Shown: in pieces, positions 43,038-52,382 of the stretch
How the letters are laid out: each line of letters begins with the position of its first letter
How positions within the stretch are numbered: the stretch's first letter is position 1
Source of the DNA: a bacterium
GTDB lineage: Bacteria; Pseudomonadota; Alphaproteobacteria; Sphingomonadales; Sphingomonadaceae
Assembly (NCBI GenBank): GCA_030824575.1
Contig: JAVBXL010000035.1
Span: 1-64,000 of the forward strand
Reading direction: 5' to 3'
DNA length: 64,000 bases
Notes under the pieces: generated by a model
What the model saw: only the letters and a program-made list of their open reading frames with translations
Databases searched by the model: none
What the model was told of the DNA's origin: nothing
Translations under genes and position numbers: made by a program

Positions 43038-44000
43038 CTATTTGCTGGCCGGTTTGAGCATCCCGTGCATGTCGAGCCAGCGCACGAAGGCATCGAACCA
43101 CCCCGTGCTGGTCGTCGCCTTGGGGTACATGCCAAAGCCGTGGCCGCCGCGTTCATAGAGGTGAAATTCCACCGGGCGCTTGGCGGCGCGCCAATCGTCG
43201 ATCAGCTTGAAATCGCGATCGCCGAACAGCGGATCGTCCGCCGCGATGGCCGCGAACATGGGCGGGGCGTCCTGCGGCACCGTCATACTGCCGAGCGGTC
43301 CATAGATATTGCCGATGAAGGCCGGCTTGGCGTCCGTCGTGGCCAGCGTCGTCGCCATCGTCAGCATGGCCCCTGCGGAAAAGCCGATCATGCCGATCCG
43401 GTCGGGGTCGACATGCCATTGCGCCGCACGGCTGCGAATCAGGCGAAAGGCTGCGGTGGAGTCGGCGAGTTGCGGTGCCAGATCCGTGGCCGCGTTGTTG
43501 GCAGCCGGGAGCGGGGCGCGCGCAGCGCCAGAAAACATTTCCTGCATCGATTTTTCAAAAGCGGGCATGCCGGCCGGTGTTTGTCGCAGACGATATTTGA
43601 TGACGAAGGCGGCGATGCCTTTGGCGGCGAGAGCGCGCGCGACGTCATAGCCTTCATTATCCATGGACAGCGTGCGGAAGCCACCGCCCGGCGCAACGAT
43701 GATCGCCGCGCCTGACGCCTTTGCCGGGTCCGGCAGGAACGGGGTCAGCGTCGCGACGGTCACGTTGCGGGCGAAGAGGCTGCCATATTGGCGGTGCCAG
43801 CTTTCCTGCGCCGTCGCGCCGGGCAGGGGACCGGTGCCCAGTTCGATCGCGTCCGGCTGCGCCGGCGACGCGATCGGCGTCATCTTCTCCTTATCTTCCT
43901 GCGCCTGGACAAAATTCGGCATCAGGCAAGCAGCAACAGAAATCGCCAAAAGATGCTTGAGGCGAAATCGTAGCGTAACAGTCTTCATTGGCATTTTCAT
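43038..44000 (-). CDS. Secreted alpha/beta-hydrolase, acetyl (xylan) esterase-like
   Basis: 320 residues, ATG 44000 with GGAGAGGATAGATT upstream. A signal peptide runs to FVQAQ. The hydrolase fold shows IIVAPGGGFRTLSMDNEG (oxyanion HGGG-like as PGGG), nucleophile elbow GFSAGA, Asp in AAIAADDPLF and His in ERGGHGFGM. This subgroup (BD-FAE/axe-like) removes acetyl or feruloyl groups from plant polysaccharides. It lies on the - strand with the interrupted GH3 gene upstream and a convergent terminator downstream, so it is probably co-expressed with GH3. Confidence 0.83.
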   Translation of the reverse strand: MKMPMKTVTLRFRLKHLLAISVAACLMPNFVQAQEDKEKMTPIASPAQPDAIELGTGPLPGATAQESWHRQYGSLFARNVTVATLTPFLPDPAKASGAAIIVAPGGGFRTLSMDNEGYDVARALAAKGIAAFVIKYRLRQTPAGMPAFEKSMQEMFSGAARAPLPAANNAATDLAPQLADSTAAFRLIRSRAAQWHVDPDRIGMIGFSAGAMLTMATTLATTDAKPAFIGNIYGPLGSMTVPQDAPPMFAAIAADDPLFGDRDFKLIDDWRAAKRPVEFHLYERGGHGFGMYPKATTSTGWFDAFVRWLDMHGMLKPASK

Positions 44001-44043
44001 GGAATCTATCCTCTCCTGACTGACGATGGCGGGGTATCGAATA

Positions 44044-44136
44044 TTATCGCAGATTGAGAACGACTACGGATTTTGCCGGTAGGGTGATGGTCAACCCGTC
44101 GTCGCTGGTCTTACGACGGAGGAGGCGTCGCCTCAT
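44044..44136 (-). pseudogene. C-terminal scrap of a glycoside hydrolase
   Basis: A 30-residue frame overlapping the GH3 stop reads MRRRLLRRKTSD, then DGLTITLPAKSVVVLNLR. The second half has the form of the last beta-strand of arabinofuranosidase/xylosidase (GH51- or GH39-type) proteins. Nothing upstream in that frame belongs to it, so most of the gene seems deleted at the GH3 junction. It could be coincidental. Confidence 0.35.
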
Positions 44137-46772
44137 TTTGGCAGCGGGACCGAGCGGGAAATGGTATAGGCGGCGGTCTGGACCGGGCTGTCTGTGCCGG
44201 GCTGTCCGCTGCCGATACTGAGTTGATATTTGCCGGGGATAAGGCCGCGGTCGCCCGCCATGGTGACGAAGCTCAGGTCGCGCGGCGACAAAGTGAATGC
44301 GATCGCCCGGCTTTCCCCCGGCTTGAGCGAAACCCGCTGGAACCCGCGCAGCGCAATGCGCGGCGCACCGTCGAACGTCGGCGGGGTGATGTAAAGCTGC
44401 GCGACATCGTCGCCGGTGCGCTGCCCGCTGTTCGTAATCTGTGTACGGACCCTGATTCCATTTTCCACGGTGCCATTGATGGGTTCGATTACCGGCGGGG
44501 CATAAGTGAAGCGCGTGTAGCTCAGGCCATAACCGAACGGATAGACCGGCACGCCCTTGAAATAGCGATAGGTGCGGCCATCCATGCCATATTCGGTAAA
44601 GGGCGGCAGGTCGTTCACGCTTTTGTAGAGGGTGAGCGGCAGGCGGCCGCCCGGATCGGCCTTGCCGGACAGGACGTTCCCCACGGCGCGGCCACCGGAC
44701 TGGCCCGGATACCAGGCCTCCAATATAGCGGACGCATTGTCCTTCGCCCAGGACAGATCGATTGCGCTGCCATTCATGGCGATCACCACGAGCGGCTTGC
44801 CCAAAGCCTTTGCTTTTTTCAGAAAAGCGCGCTGGTCGGCAGGCAGGTCGAGCGTCGTCTTGTCGCCGCCCTCGAAGCCTTCGACCTTAACCGGCATTTC
44901 CTCGCCTTCCAGGTCGGAGGTGAGGCCAACGACAGCGACGACGACGTCGGCGTCTTTCGCGCCTGCCGCCAGATCGTGGTCCAGATTGTCGGTGACGCGC
45001 TTCCAGAAGATCGCAGGCGCGGCGGGAATCCCGCTCTGTCCCTGGAGGCGGATGGCGTAACGCTCGCCCTTGATCATGGAGACTTGGGTAAGCTTCAGCG
45101 GCTCGGCCCAGCCCGAATAGTCGGTGGCGGTGACGACTGGCTTGCCGTTCAGCGATATTACGCCTTTCACGCCTGTCAGCGCCAGCCGCTAAAGGCCGGT
45201 TTCGGGCGCAACAAGATAGCCGGTCCAGACGATCCTGTTATCGGTCGCGACCTGTTTGAATTCCGCGGCACGGGACGTGATGCTGTCTTCGGTGCGGGTA
45301 AGCACCGGCTTGCCCGCAAACTCGTCCCGCGCGATGGCGTTATAATATTCGGCCTTGATGCCGGGCTTACCGTCGGGCGTGCGCAGCGCGGTGCCGGGGA
45401 CCAGGTCGCCATCGGTGATCGACGGCGAAAATGGGATCAAAGTGATGGTCGATCCCGGCATCGCCTGCTTGAGGCCATCGGCGACGGAGACGGGCGGCGC
45501 GCTCTTGGCCGAACTATAATTGGCGCGCAGCACGCGGGTGGCGTCCGCCAAAGGCCCGACAAGCGCGATCCGGGTGCCGGGCTTGAGTGGCAGGACGCCG
45601 TCATTCTTGAGTAGCACAAGGCTTTTTTCGGCCGTGTCGAGGGCAAGAGCCTGATGATCGGCCGTGCCGATCGCCGTGATCGGCATCGCGTTGGGTTTGC
45701 GGCCTGAAAGTCCCGGCAGGTCACCGTTGCGCAGCCGCGCCGAAAAGAGGCGAACCAGCGCGGCATCGATATCCTCGACGCTGATATGCCCCTTCGCCAG
45801 CGACTCCGTGTAACGGTCGCCAAGGCCTGCTTTGCCGCTCAGGGTCGCACCGTTGCATTCGCTGTCGACCCCGCGGCGCAGGGCAACGGCCACGCCCGTA
45901 GCGGCGTCGGGCGCATATTTATGATGATCGTAAATATCGACCACGGCGTCGCAGTCGGACACGACATAACCCTTGAAGCCCCAGGCGTCGCGCAGATAGT
46001 CAGTCAGCAGCATAGGGCTGCCACAGGCCGGTTCGCCGTCTACGCGATTATAGGCGCACATGATGGAACCCGCCTTGCCCTCCACGATGGCGGCCCGAAA
46101 GGCGGGGAGGTAGGTGTCCTCCAGGTCGCGTTTGGTCGCAAAGATATTGTCGGTGTGGCGACTTGGTTCCGGGCCGGAATGCACGGCATAATGTTTGGGG
46201 GTGGCGACGACATCGGGCAGGTCTGGATTGTCGCCCTGCATCCCCTGGATGAAGGCAACCCCGATATGGGCGGTCAGAAACGGATCTTCGCCATAGGTTT
46301 CCTGGCCCCGGCCCCAACGCGGATCGCGAAAGATATTGATGTTGGGCGACCACGTGTCGAGTCCGGTGCCGATGCGACCCAGATGCCCGGTATGTCGCCC
46401 AAGGGTGTGTAGCGCGCGGACTTCGGTGCTGATGGCGGCCGCGACGGTCTTGATCAGGGGGGCGTCGAAGGTCGCGGCAAGACCGATAGGCTCGGGGAAA
46501 TTGGTGGTGGGCACCGCGCCGATCGCGCCATGCAGCGATTCCGTCCACCAATTATAGGCCGGAATGTCGAGGCGCGGGATGGCAGGCGCTGTGTTCAGCA
46601 ACTGCGCGACCTTCTCATCCAGCGTCAGATTACCGACGATGGCGCGCGCCTTGGCATCGGCCTCGATCCAGACGTCATTTTTTGGGATGGCGGCTGCTTG
46701 AGCATGGGCTAGGCCGGATGTCGAAAGACACAGCATCATGCTGGCCGCGCGCAGGAAAAAGTCGGTATGCAT
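44133..46772 (-). pseudogene. GH3 beta-xylosidase/glucosidase interrupted by one amber codon
   Basis: One frame of 879 codons encodes a secreted GH3 enzyme except for a TAG at 45189-45191. Upstream part: signal peptide ending HAQA, then VATPKHYAVHSGPEPSRH, KGYVVSDCDAVVDIY (candidate nucleophile Asp), SLVLLKNDGVLPL and the start of a PA14 domain ending GYLVAPETGL. Downstream part resumes in the same frame: RLALTGVKGVISLNG, VVVAVVGLTSDLEGEE, FPYG-type VYPFGYGLSYTRF and a FnIII domain ending LSIGSGQP. The amber codon sits where family members commonly have Tyr. The truncated 527-residue product would keep the TIM barrel but lose most of the second and third domains. It could be a recent nonsense mutation, suppressor readthrough or sequencing error. 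Confidence 0.85.
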
Positions 46773-46850
46773 AGTGTCTCCCCTTTGACGGAGCGCCGTT
46801 TTCCGACGTCACCTTATTGTGGGGAGGGATCGCCTCACCCGGATGGACGT

Positions 46851-46888
46851 AAAGAGGGGCGCGGGGAGAGGGCACTCCCCCCGCGCCC
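46851..46888 (-). terminator. Terminator after the GH43 gene
   Basis: On the - strand, stem GGGCGCGGGGGGAG, four-base loop, CTCTCCCCGCGCCC with one internal mismatch, then CTCTTT. It starts nine bases after the GH43 stop and separates it from the GH3 gene. Confidence 0.65.
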
Positions 46889-46896
46889 AGCGCGCC

Positions 46897-48030
46897 TCAC
46901 TGGGCTGCGCTGTCTCGGCCGCTCTTGGCGACGAGGGGATTGATCGTCTGGATGGTGCCGTCTGGATTATAGCGCAGTTCCGTCACCTTGACATTGCGCA
47001 GGCGGGTCTGCCCGGACAGCTGCGTATCGGCATAGAAGAGCCACCAGCGGCCATTCCATTCGACGATCGAATGATGCGTCGTCCATCCTTCGACGGGCTC
47101 TAGGATGCGGCCCTTATAAGTGAACGGGCCATAGGGTGAATCGCCAATCGCATAGGCCAGATAATGGGTGTCGCCGGTCGAGTAGCTGAAATAATATTTG
47201 CCCTTATATTTGTGCATCCACGATGCCTCGAAGAAGCGGCGATCATGGTCGCCGCCCAGCAATGGCTTGCCCTTATCGTCCACTATCTCCACCGCCTTGG
47301 GCGTTTCGGTGAACTCCAGCATGTCGCCCGTCAGTTTGGCGACGCGCGGCGCGAGTGCGGGCTTGTCGTCCTGACCCAAGTCGGTCTTCGACCCATTGGC
47401 ATCATATTTTCCATCGACATTGCGTTGCAGTTGCCCGCCCCAAATGCCGCCAAAATAGACATAGCTCTGTCCGTCATCGTCAGTGAAGACGGCCGGGTCG
47501 ATCGAATAGCTGCCCTTGATCGGCTGGGGCTGCGCCTTGAACGGACCCATCGGGTTCTTCGACGTCGCCACGCCAATGCGGAAGGCGCCTTCCTTGTCCT
47601 TGGCCGGGAAGTAGAGATAATAGGTGCCGTTCTTGTAGGCGGCATCGGGCGCCCACATCTGCTTGTCGGCCCAGGGCACATCCTTGACGTCCAGGGCGAC
47701 CGGTCCGACCGTCACCGGCCCGCCAATCTTGTCCATCGACAGGATGCGATAGTCGCGCATCTCGAAATGCGCGCCCAGATCGTCTTCGGGCGTCGGTCCG
47801 TCGATATCATGGCTGGGATAGACGTAGATTTTGCCGTTCCATACATGTGCGGACGGGTCGGCGGTATATATATCTTTCACCAAGGGTTGAGACAGATATT
47901 CGGCTCCGTCGCGTCTGCTGTCGCCGGCTTCCTGTGCTTTATTTTCCGGCTGCGCCGATGGCTGGCAAGCGGTCGCGAGCAAGGCTGTGGTAAGCGCAAG
48001 CGGCGCCAGTTTTCGCAATGACATGGGCAT
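46897..48030 (-). CDS. GH43-family lipoprotein (arabinofuranosidase/xylosidase-like)
   Basis: 377 residues. The N terminus LALTTALLATAC is a lipobox with Cys22, so the protein is anchored in a membrane. The five-bladed propeller of GH43 shows DIYTADPSAHVWNGKIYVYP with the catalytic base Asp, GSYSIDPAVFTDDDGQSYVY with the pKa-modulating Asp, and RRFFEASWMHKYKGKYYFSY with the acid Glu. The usual length for a single-domain GH43. It removes arabinose or xylose from hemicellulose oligomers. CAGGAGAGGACAGGC precedes the ATG. Divergent from GH9, with operator-like palindromes between them. Confidence 0.88.
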   Translation of the reverse strand: MPMSLRKLAPLALTTALLATACQPSAQPENKAQEAGDSRRDGAEYLSQPLVKDIYTADPSAHVWNGKIYVYPSHDIDGPTPEDDLGAHFEMRDYRILSMDKIGGPVTVGPVALDVKDVPWADKQMWAPDAAYKNGTYYLYFPAKDKEGAFRIGVATSKNPMGPFKAQPQPIKGSYSIDPAVFTDDDGQSYVYFGGIWGGQLQRNVDGKYDANGSKTDLGQDDKPALAPRVAKLTGDMLEFTETPKAVEIVDDKGKPLLGGDHDRRFFEASWMHKYKGKYYFSYSTGDTHYLAYAIGDSPYGPFTYKGRILEPVEGWTTHHSIVEWNGRWWLFYADTQLSGQTRLRNVKVTELRYNPDGTIQTINPLVAKSGRDSAAQ

Positions 48031-48075
48031 GCCTGTCCTCTCCTGTTATGCGACAATCATTTTATTGAGTTCATA

Positions 48076-48087
48076 GATAGCGCTATC
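48076..48087. promoter_or_regulatory. LacI-type operator between GH43 and GH9
   Basis: GATAGCGCTATC, a perfect 12-bp palindrome in the divergent space, 46 bases upstream of the GH43 start and 115 bases upstream of the GH9 start. A degenerate copy, GATAGCGCAAAC, lies at 48175-48186, just before the GH9 start. Both resemble the box at 30691. Confidence 0.68.
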
Positions 48088-48201
48088 ATGAATTTCGCGC
48101 AATCCCCGTCATGCAGCTTGTATCGCGAATAAATCTGATGATAAAATCGCTGAAAATAAGCGTCATGTCTATTTGATAGCGCAAACAAGGAGGGGATTGC
48201 C

Positions 48202-50718
48202 ATGCGTCGAAGGTTCACTGTAGCGACGAGCATCGCGATAATGTTGAGCAGCGCCAGCGACTTGGCGATCGCGCAAGAGGATCGCGCGTTGGTTTTGAAT
48301 GACAAGGGATATTTCGAAGGCCCAGCGGTCAACATACTCGCTTTTTCGAACTGGTATGACGGCTTGTTCGCCGACGCCAAGATTGGTGGGATAGAGATCA
48401 TCCAGCGTGGCGTGCGCAGCGCCACCAATGGCGATGTACGGCTGGCCGCAACGCCGGGGCAATGGGACGCTGCGGCCGCGCTCGTAAGCCGCAAGGTCGA
48501 TGCGGCCACCGGTGTTGTGGAGACGACGCTGCGCTACGCGCAATATGACTGGCAATATGTAGTGCGGGCGGAGCGAGACGGGAGTGGCGCGCGCCTGACC
48601 GTGATCCTAGACAAGCCCTTGCCCAAGGCGCTGGAGGGGAAGGCCGGGTTCAACCTAGAGTTTTTGCCGTCCGCCTATTTTCATCATGCCTATATGACGG
48701 ACGACCGTTCGGGCATTTTCCCGCTCTACCCCGCCGACGCGATGACACTCACGAAGGAACGCAACGCAGCGAGCGGGCGCAGCGAAGGGCCGGGCGCGGA
48801 GCCGCTGCCGATCGCAAGCGGTCGTCGGTTCGTGCTGGCGCCCGAAGATCCCGCACGCCGGATCGCCATTGCGGGCGACGCGTCCATTGCGCTCTATGAT
48901 GGTCGTAACCAGGCGCAAAATGGCTGGTTCGTACTGCGGTCGATATTGCCCGCAGGCAAAACCGGCACAGTGTTGCAATGGACGGTAACGCCGCAGGGGG
49001 ATGCGACATGGCTGCGCACCCCGGTAATCGCCCATTCGCAACTGGGCTATGCCCCCGCCGGGCCGAAGGTCGCTACGGTGGAACTGGATCGCAATGACAA
49101 ACGCAGGCCGCCGCTGCGGCTAGTCCGCATCGCCGCGGACGGGACGGAAACCGCTGTGCCGACGCCAGCAGCGCGCGAGTGGGGCGATTATCTGCGCTAT
49201 CATTATCTCCAGATGGATTTCAGCACCGTGCGCGAACCGGGCCTCTATCGGCTGGATTATGGCGATGTGCGCACCGCAGCTTTCCGCATTGCCACAGATG
49301 TTTATGCCGATGCGTGGCATCCCACCAATGATGTCTACTTCCCTGTCGCAATGGACCATGTTTCGGTCAATGAGGCCTATCGCAGCTGGCATGGCGATTC
49401 CCATCGTGACGACGCGCGGCAGGCGCCGGTGAACCATGAACATATCGACCTGTATCGGCAGGGACCGACCACCGACACGCGCTTTCAGCCGGGCGCGCAT
49501 ATTCCTGGCCTCAATGTCGGCGGTTGGTATGATGCGGGCGATTTCGACATCCGTACCCAGTCGCAATATCAGGTGATCCGATCGCTGGCCGACGCGCAGC
49601 AGCGCTATGGTCTGACCCGCGACACGGTCAGTGTCGATTGGGCGCGGCGGCATGTTGAAATGCATGTGCCCGACGGCAAGCCGGATATGGTGCAGCAGGT
49701 GGCGCATGGTACGCTGCAATTGCTGGCGCAGTTCGACGCGGTGGGCCACGCCATCCATGGCATTGTCGAACCGGACGTGGCGCAATATACCCATCTGGGC
49801 GACGCGGTGAACAAGACCGACGGGCTGCCGTACGACCCTTCGCTCAAACCCGGCGAGGTCAAGGATGGCCGCAGCGGCGCGCCCGACGATCGCTGGGCCT
49901 TCACCAGCAAGGCGTCGGCGCTCAACTATGGCTCGATCGCCGGGCTGGCGGCGGCAGCGCGGGTGCTCAAGGGGCAGGAGGATGCACTGGCCCGCCGCGC
50001 GCTGGAAACGGCGGAGCGCGTGTGGTTGGAGGAACAGGGCCATGCGCCCGACACGTTCAGCCATGGCAACACGACCGGCGGGCCGCTGGACGCAGAGATG
50101 TTTGGCGCAGCGGTGGAATTGCTGCGTACGACGCGCAACCCCCTTTATGCCAAGGCGGTGATGGCGCTGTGGCCCAAGGTCGAAAAGGGCTTTGGCTTCA
50201 ACGCGCAAACCGCTGTGGCCGCCATCCCGTTCATGCCCGCCGCCTATCGCAAGGCCATGCTCCCGGCGGCGCGGCGCTGGCAGGCCGAAAGCGAGGCAGG
50301 GGCAAAGGCCAACCCGTTCGGCGTGCCGATCACCACCGGCGGCTGGGCGGGGTCCGGCACGGTGCTGGGCCATGCGCTGACCGGCGAAGCGCTCCATCGC
50401 GCCTTCCCGGAAATCGTCGGGCCGGATGCGACGTTGCGCGGCGTGGCGTTCCTGACCGGGCATCATCCCGGTTCCGATATCAGCTTCATATCGGGCGTCG
50501 GTACGGTGTCGAAGGAAGTCGCCTATGGCAATAACCGCGCCGATTTTTCCTTCATTGCGGGCGGTGTGGTGCCGGGCGTGCTGGTGGTGAAGCCGGACTT
50601 CCCCGAAAATCATGAGGATTGGCCGTTTTTCTGGGGTGAGAATGAATATGTCATTCCCGAAGGCGCAGCGTGGATCGAACTGGCCAATGCGGCGAACCGG
50701 CTAAGCGGCGGTCAATGA
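48202..50718 (+). CDS. Secreted GH9-family glycoside hydrolase
   Basis: 838 residues with a signal peptide ending LAIAQ. A family-unassigned N-terminal region (to about 270) precedes an Ig-like CelD_N domain (about 272-365) and the (alpha/alpha)6 barrel. Catalytic base candidates Asp444 and Asp447 lie in GGWYDAGDFDIRTQ, and the acid Glu is near the C terminus in ENEYVIPEGAAWIELANAA. GHHPGSDISFISGVG matches the loop that carries conserved His/Arg in GH9. Endo- or exo-beta-glucanase action is expected. The long N-terminal part suggests a non-cellulose glycan. ACAAGGAGGGGATTGCC precedes ATG 48202. Confidence 0.88.
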   Translation: MRRRFTVATSIAIMLSSASDLAIAQEDRALVLNDKGYFEGPAVNILAFSNWYDGLFADAKIGGIEIIQRGVRSATNGDVRLAATPGQWDAAAALVSRKVDAATGVVETTLRYAQYDWQYVVRAERDGSGARLTVILDKPLPKALEGKAGFNLEFLPSAYFHHAYMTDDRSGIFPLYPADAMTLTKERNAASGRSEGPGAEPLPIASGRRFVLAPEDPARRIAIAGDASIALYDGRNQAQNGWFVLRSILPAGKTGTVLQWTVTPQGDATWLRTPVIAHSQLGYAPAGPKVATVELDRNDKRRPPLRLVRIAADGTETAVPTPAAREWGDYLRYHYLQMDFSTVREPGLYRLDYGDVRTAAFRIATDVYADAWHPTNDVYFPVAMDHVSVNEAYRSWHGDSHRDDARQAPVNHEHIDLYRQGPTTDTRFQPGAHIPGLNVGGWYDAGDFDIRTQSQYQVIRSLADAQQRYGLTRDTVSVDWARRHVEMHVPDGKPDMVQQVAHGTLQLLAQFDAVGHAIHGIVEPDVAQYTHLGDAVNKTDGLPYDPSLKPGEVKDGRSGAPDDRWAFTSKASALNYGSIAGLAAAARVLKGQEDALARRALETAERVWLEEQGHAPDTFSHGNTTGGPLDAEMFGAAVELLRTTRNPLYAKAVMALWPKVEKGFGFNAQTAVAAIPFMPAAYRKAMLPAARRWQAESEAGAKANPFGVPITTGGWAGSGTVLGHALTGEALHRAFPEIVGPDATLRGVAFLTGHHPGSDISFISGVGTVSKEVAYGNNRADFSFIAGGVVPGVLVVKPDFPENHEDWPFFWGENEYVIPEGAAWIELANAANRLSGGQ

Positions 50719-50741
50719 AGCAATAGGCGATAAGGTCGTGA

Positions 50742-50772
50742 GGGTTGCGGCCGGTCAAACCGGCTGCAACCC
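50742..50772. terminator. Convergent terminator between GH9 and halogenase-like gene
   Basis: Stem GGGTTGCGGCCGG and CCGGCTGCAACCC (13 pairs including one G-U type), loop TCAAA. It overlaps the last codons of the - strand flavoprotein and lies 24 bases after the GH9 stop. Confidence 0.6.
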
Positions 50773-52299
50773 GTGCGCCACGATCTTCTCAATGAGGTCG
50801 CGATGGCGCGGCAGGCCCGCGCGCAATTTGGCGGTCATGGCAGCGTTCTCCCGCCGCGCCCGACTCGCCAGGTGGGTATCGCGCGCCAGTCCGGGCGTAT
50901 CCACCTGCGTCTTGAAGCCCATGCCGTAGAGGACATATTGGTAGCTGGCCGCTGGGAAGACTTCCTCGACGCGATCGAACTCATCCAGAAAACCGGGCGA
51001 CTGATAGCGCCAGAGCAATAGCAAGTCCTTGAGCCGATCCGGTATGCTGTCATTGCCCACATTGTCACGCCAGAAATCACTGTCGGTGCGCTGCGTCAGC
51101 ACATAATGGAGCTTGAGGAAATCGATGATCCGGCCCCAGCGATAATGGGTCGTCGCGTTGAAGCGGGCCGCAAGGATGTCCATCACCTCACGGCAGGCGG
51201 GCATCTGTTCGGAGATGATCTTGGCTGATAGTTCAACGAGTACGATGGCGGAGGCTTCAAGCGGTTCGAGGAAGCCGGCGGCCAGGCCCACCGCGACGCA
51301 ATTGCCCTTCCAGAATGTTTCGCGATGCCCAGACCGGATCTTGATCTTGCGGGCGTTCAGCCCATCGGCCGCTGGGCCGATATAGGCACGTAATTCGCGT
51401 TCGGCCGCTTGATCCGAAATATGGTTGCTGGAGTAGACATGGCCGATGCCCCGGCGCGTCTGGATGCCGATGTCCCAGATCCAGCCTGCGCTCTGCGCCG
51501 TGGAAATGGTGTGCGATGCGATCGGGCTGTCCGGGCGCTCATAGGGCACCTGCATCGCCAGCGCCGTGTCGCAGAACAGCACGTCGTTGCAATCCTTAAA
51601 CGGCACCTGCATCGCGCCTTCGATCAGCAGCGCTTTAAAGCCCGTGCAATCGACGAAAAGATCGCCTTCGATCTCGCCCGCCTGTATGGTGCGGATGGCG
51701 CGGATATCGCCATTCTCACGCATCAGCACCGCTTCGACATCGGCCAGCACATGGCGCACGCCCAGCTTTTCGCAGCAATGGCGTTGCAGGAAAGGCGCGA
51801 ATTTGCCCGCGTCCAAATGATAGGCATAGTTGGCGAGCGCATCATATTCGGCGGTCGCGATCGTCTTGGGCGCCAGCCCGTCGTCGCAGATCCGGCCCTG
51901 CGAACAGACGCTGTCGCAAAAACTCTCTGCACCGTCGTCCGCCAGCCAATGCGGGGCAAGATTCACCTGCCCGAAATTCTGGGGCAACATCAGCGGATGA
52001 TAATAGCCATCGTCAGGCGCGCCGGTCGTCCAGCGGGCAAAACGCGCGCCTTGTTTGAACGATGCGTCGCATTCGCGGAAGAAATCGGTTTCGGACACGC
52101 CCATGCGTGACAGGGTTGTGCGCAACGTAGGCCAGGTGCCTTCGCCCACGCCGATGATCGGAACATTGGGGGATTCGACCAGTGTGACGGTGAAGTCGCG
52201 CCCGATGCGGCTTTGATGCCGTGCCGCGATAACGCCTGCGGTCAGCCAGCCTGCGGTCCCGCCGCCGACGATAACGATGTTGCGGACGGGGCTGACCAT
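50755..52299 (-). CDS. Tryptophan-halogenase-family flavoprotein, TonB-locus type
   Basis: 514 residues from ATG 52299 (MVSPVRNIVIVGGG). Longer starts fall in or next to a hairpin. The FAD motif GGGTAGW is at about residues 12-18, VGEGTWPTL follows, and the halogenase catalytic-Lys position is kept (DASFKQGARF, Lys82). The family WxWxIP motif reads WIWDIG, so Pro is lost. GLAAGFLEPLEASAI matches the chloride/FAD loop region. Homologues sit next to TonB receptors across sphingomonads, Caulobacter and Xanthomonas. Some tested relatives halogenate free indole-type compounds, but the native substrate is unknown. It follows the receptor at 52380 on the same strand across an attenuator-like hairpin. 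Halogenation activity is not certain. Confidence 0.88.
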   Translation of the reverse strand: MVSPVRNIVIVGGGTAGWLTAGVIAARHQSRIGRDFTVTLVESPNVPIIGVGEGTWPTLRTTLSRMGVSETDFFRECDASFKQGARFARWTTGAPDDGYYHPLMLPQNFGQVNLAPHWLADDGAESFCDSVCSQGRICDDGLAPKTIATAEYDALANYAYHLDAGKFAPFLQRHCCEKLGVRHVLADVEAVLMRENGDIRAIRTIQAGEIEGDLFVDCTGFKALLIEGAMQVPFKDCNDVLFCDTALAMQVPYERPDSPIASHTISTAQSAGWIWDIGIQTRRGIGHVYSSNHISDQAAERELRAYIGPAADGLNARKIKIRSGHRETFWKGNCVAVGLAAGFLEPLEASAIVLVELSAKIISEQMPACREVMDILAARFNATTHYRWGRIIDFLKLHYVLTQRTDSDFWRDNVGNDSIPDRLKDLLLLWRYQSPGFLDEFDRVEEVFPAASYQYVLYGMGFKTQVDTPGLARDTHLASRARRENAAMTAKLRAGLPRHRDLIEKIVAHGLQPV

Positions 52300-52320
52300 G
52301 CGGAAATTACCCATAAAAGT

Positions 52321-52348
52321 GGAGGGGATGTCAACCGACATCCCCTCC
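52321..52348 (-). terminator. Attenuator-like hairpin between receptor and flavoprotein genes
   Basis: Perfect 12-bp stem on the - strand: GGAGGGGATGTC, loop GGTT, GACATCCCCTCC, followed by ACTTTT. It lies 32 bases after the receptor stop and ahead of the flavoprotein start, so it probably sets a lower level of the downstream gene. Confidence 0.68.
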
Positions 52349-52382
52349 CAGGCGAGACAGGGTTACAGGCGAGACAGGGTTA
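52349..52382 (-). repeat. 17-bp exact tandem repeat containing the receptor stop codon
   Basis: Two abutting copies of TAACCCTGTCTCGCCTG on the - strand (52382-52366 and 52365-52349). The first copy begins with the TAA stop of the TonB receptor, so the stop plus trailer has been duplicated. It directly precedes the hairpin. Confidence 0.85.

Noticed and set aside
49120-50613. 497-codon - strand frame
   Set aside because: Antisense to the GH9 catalytic domain, no motif.
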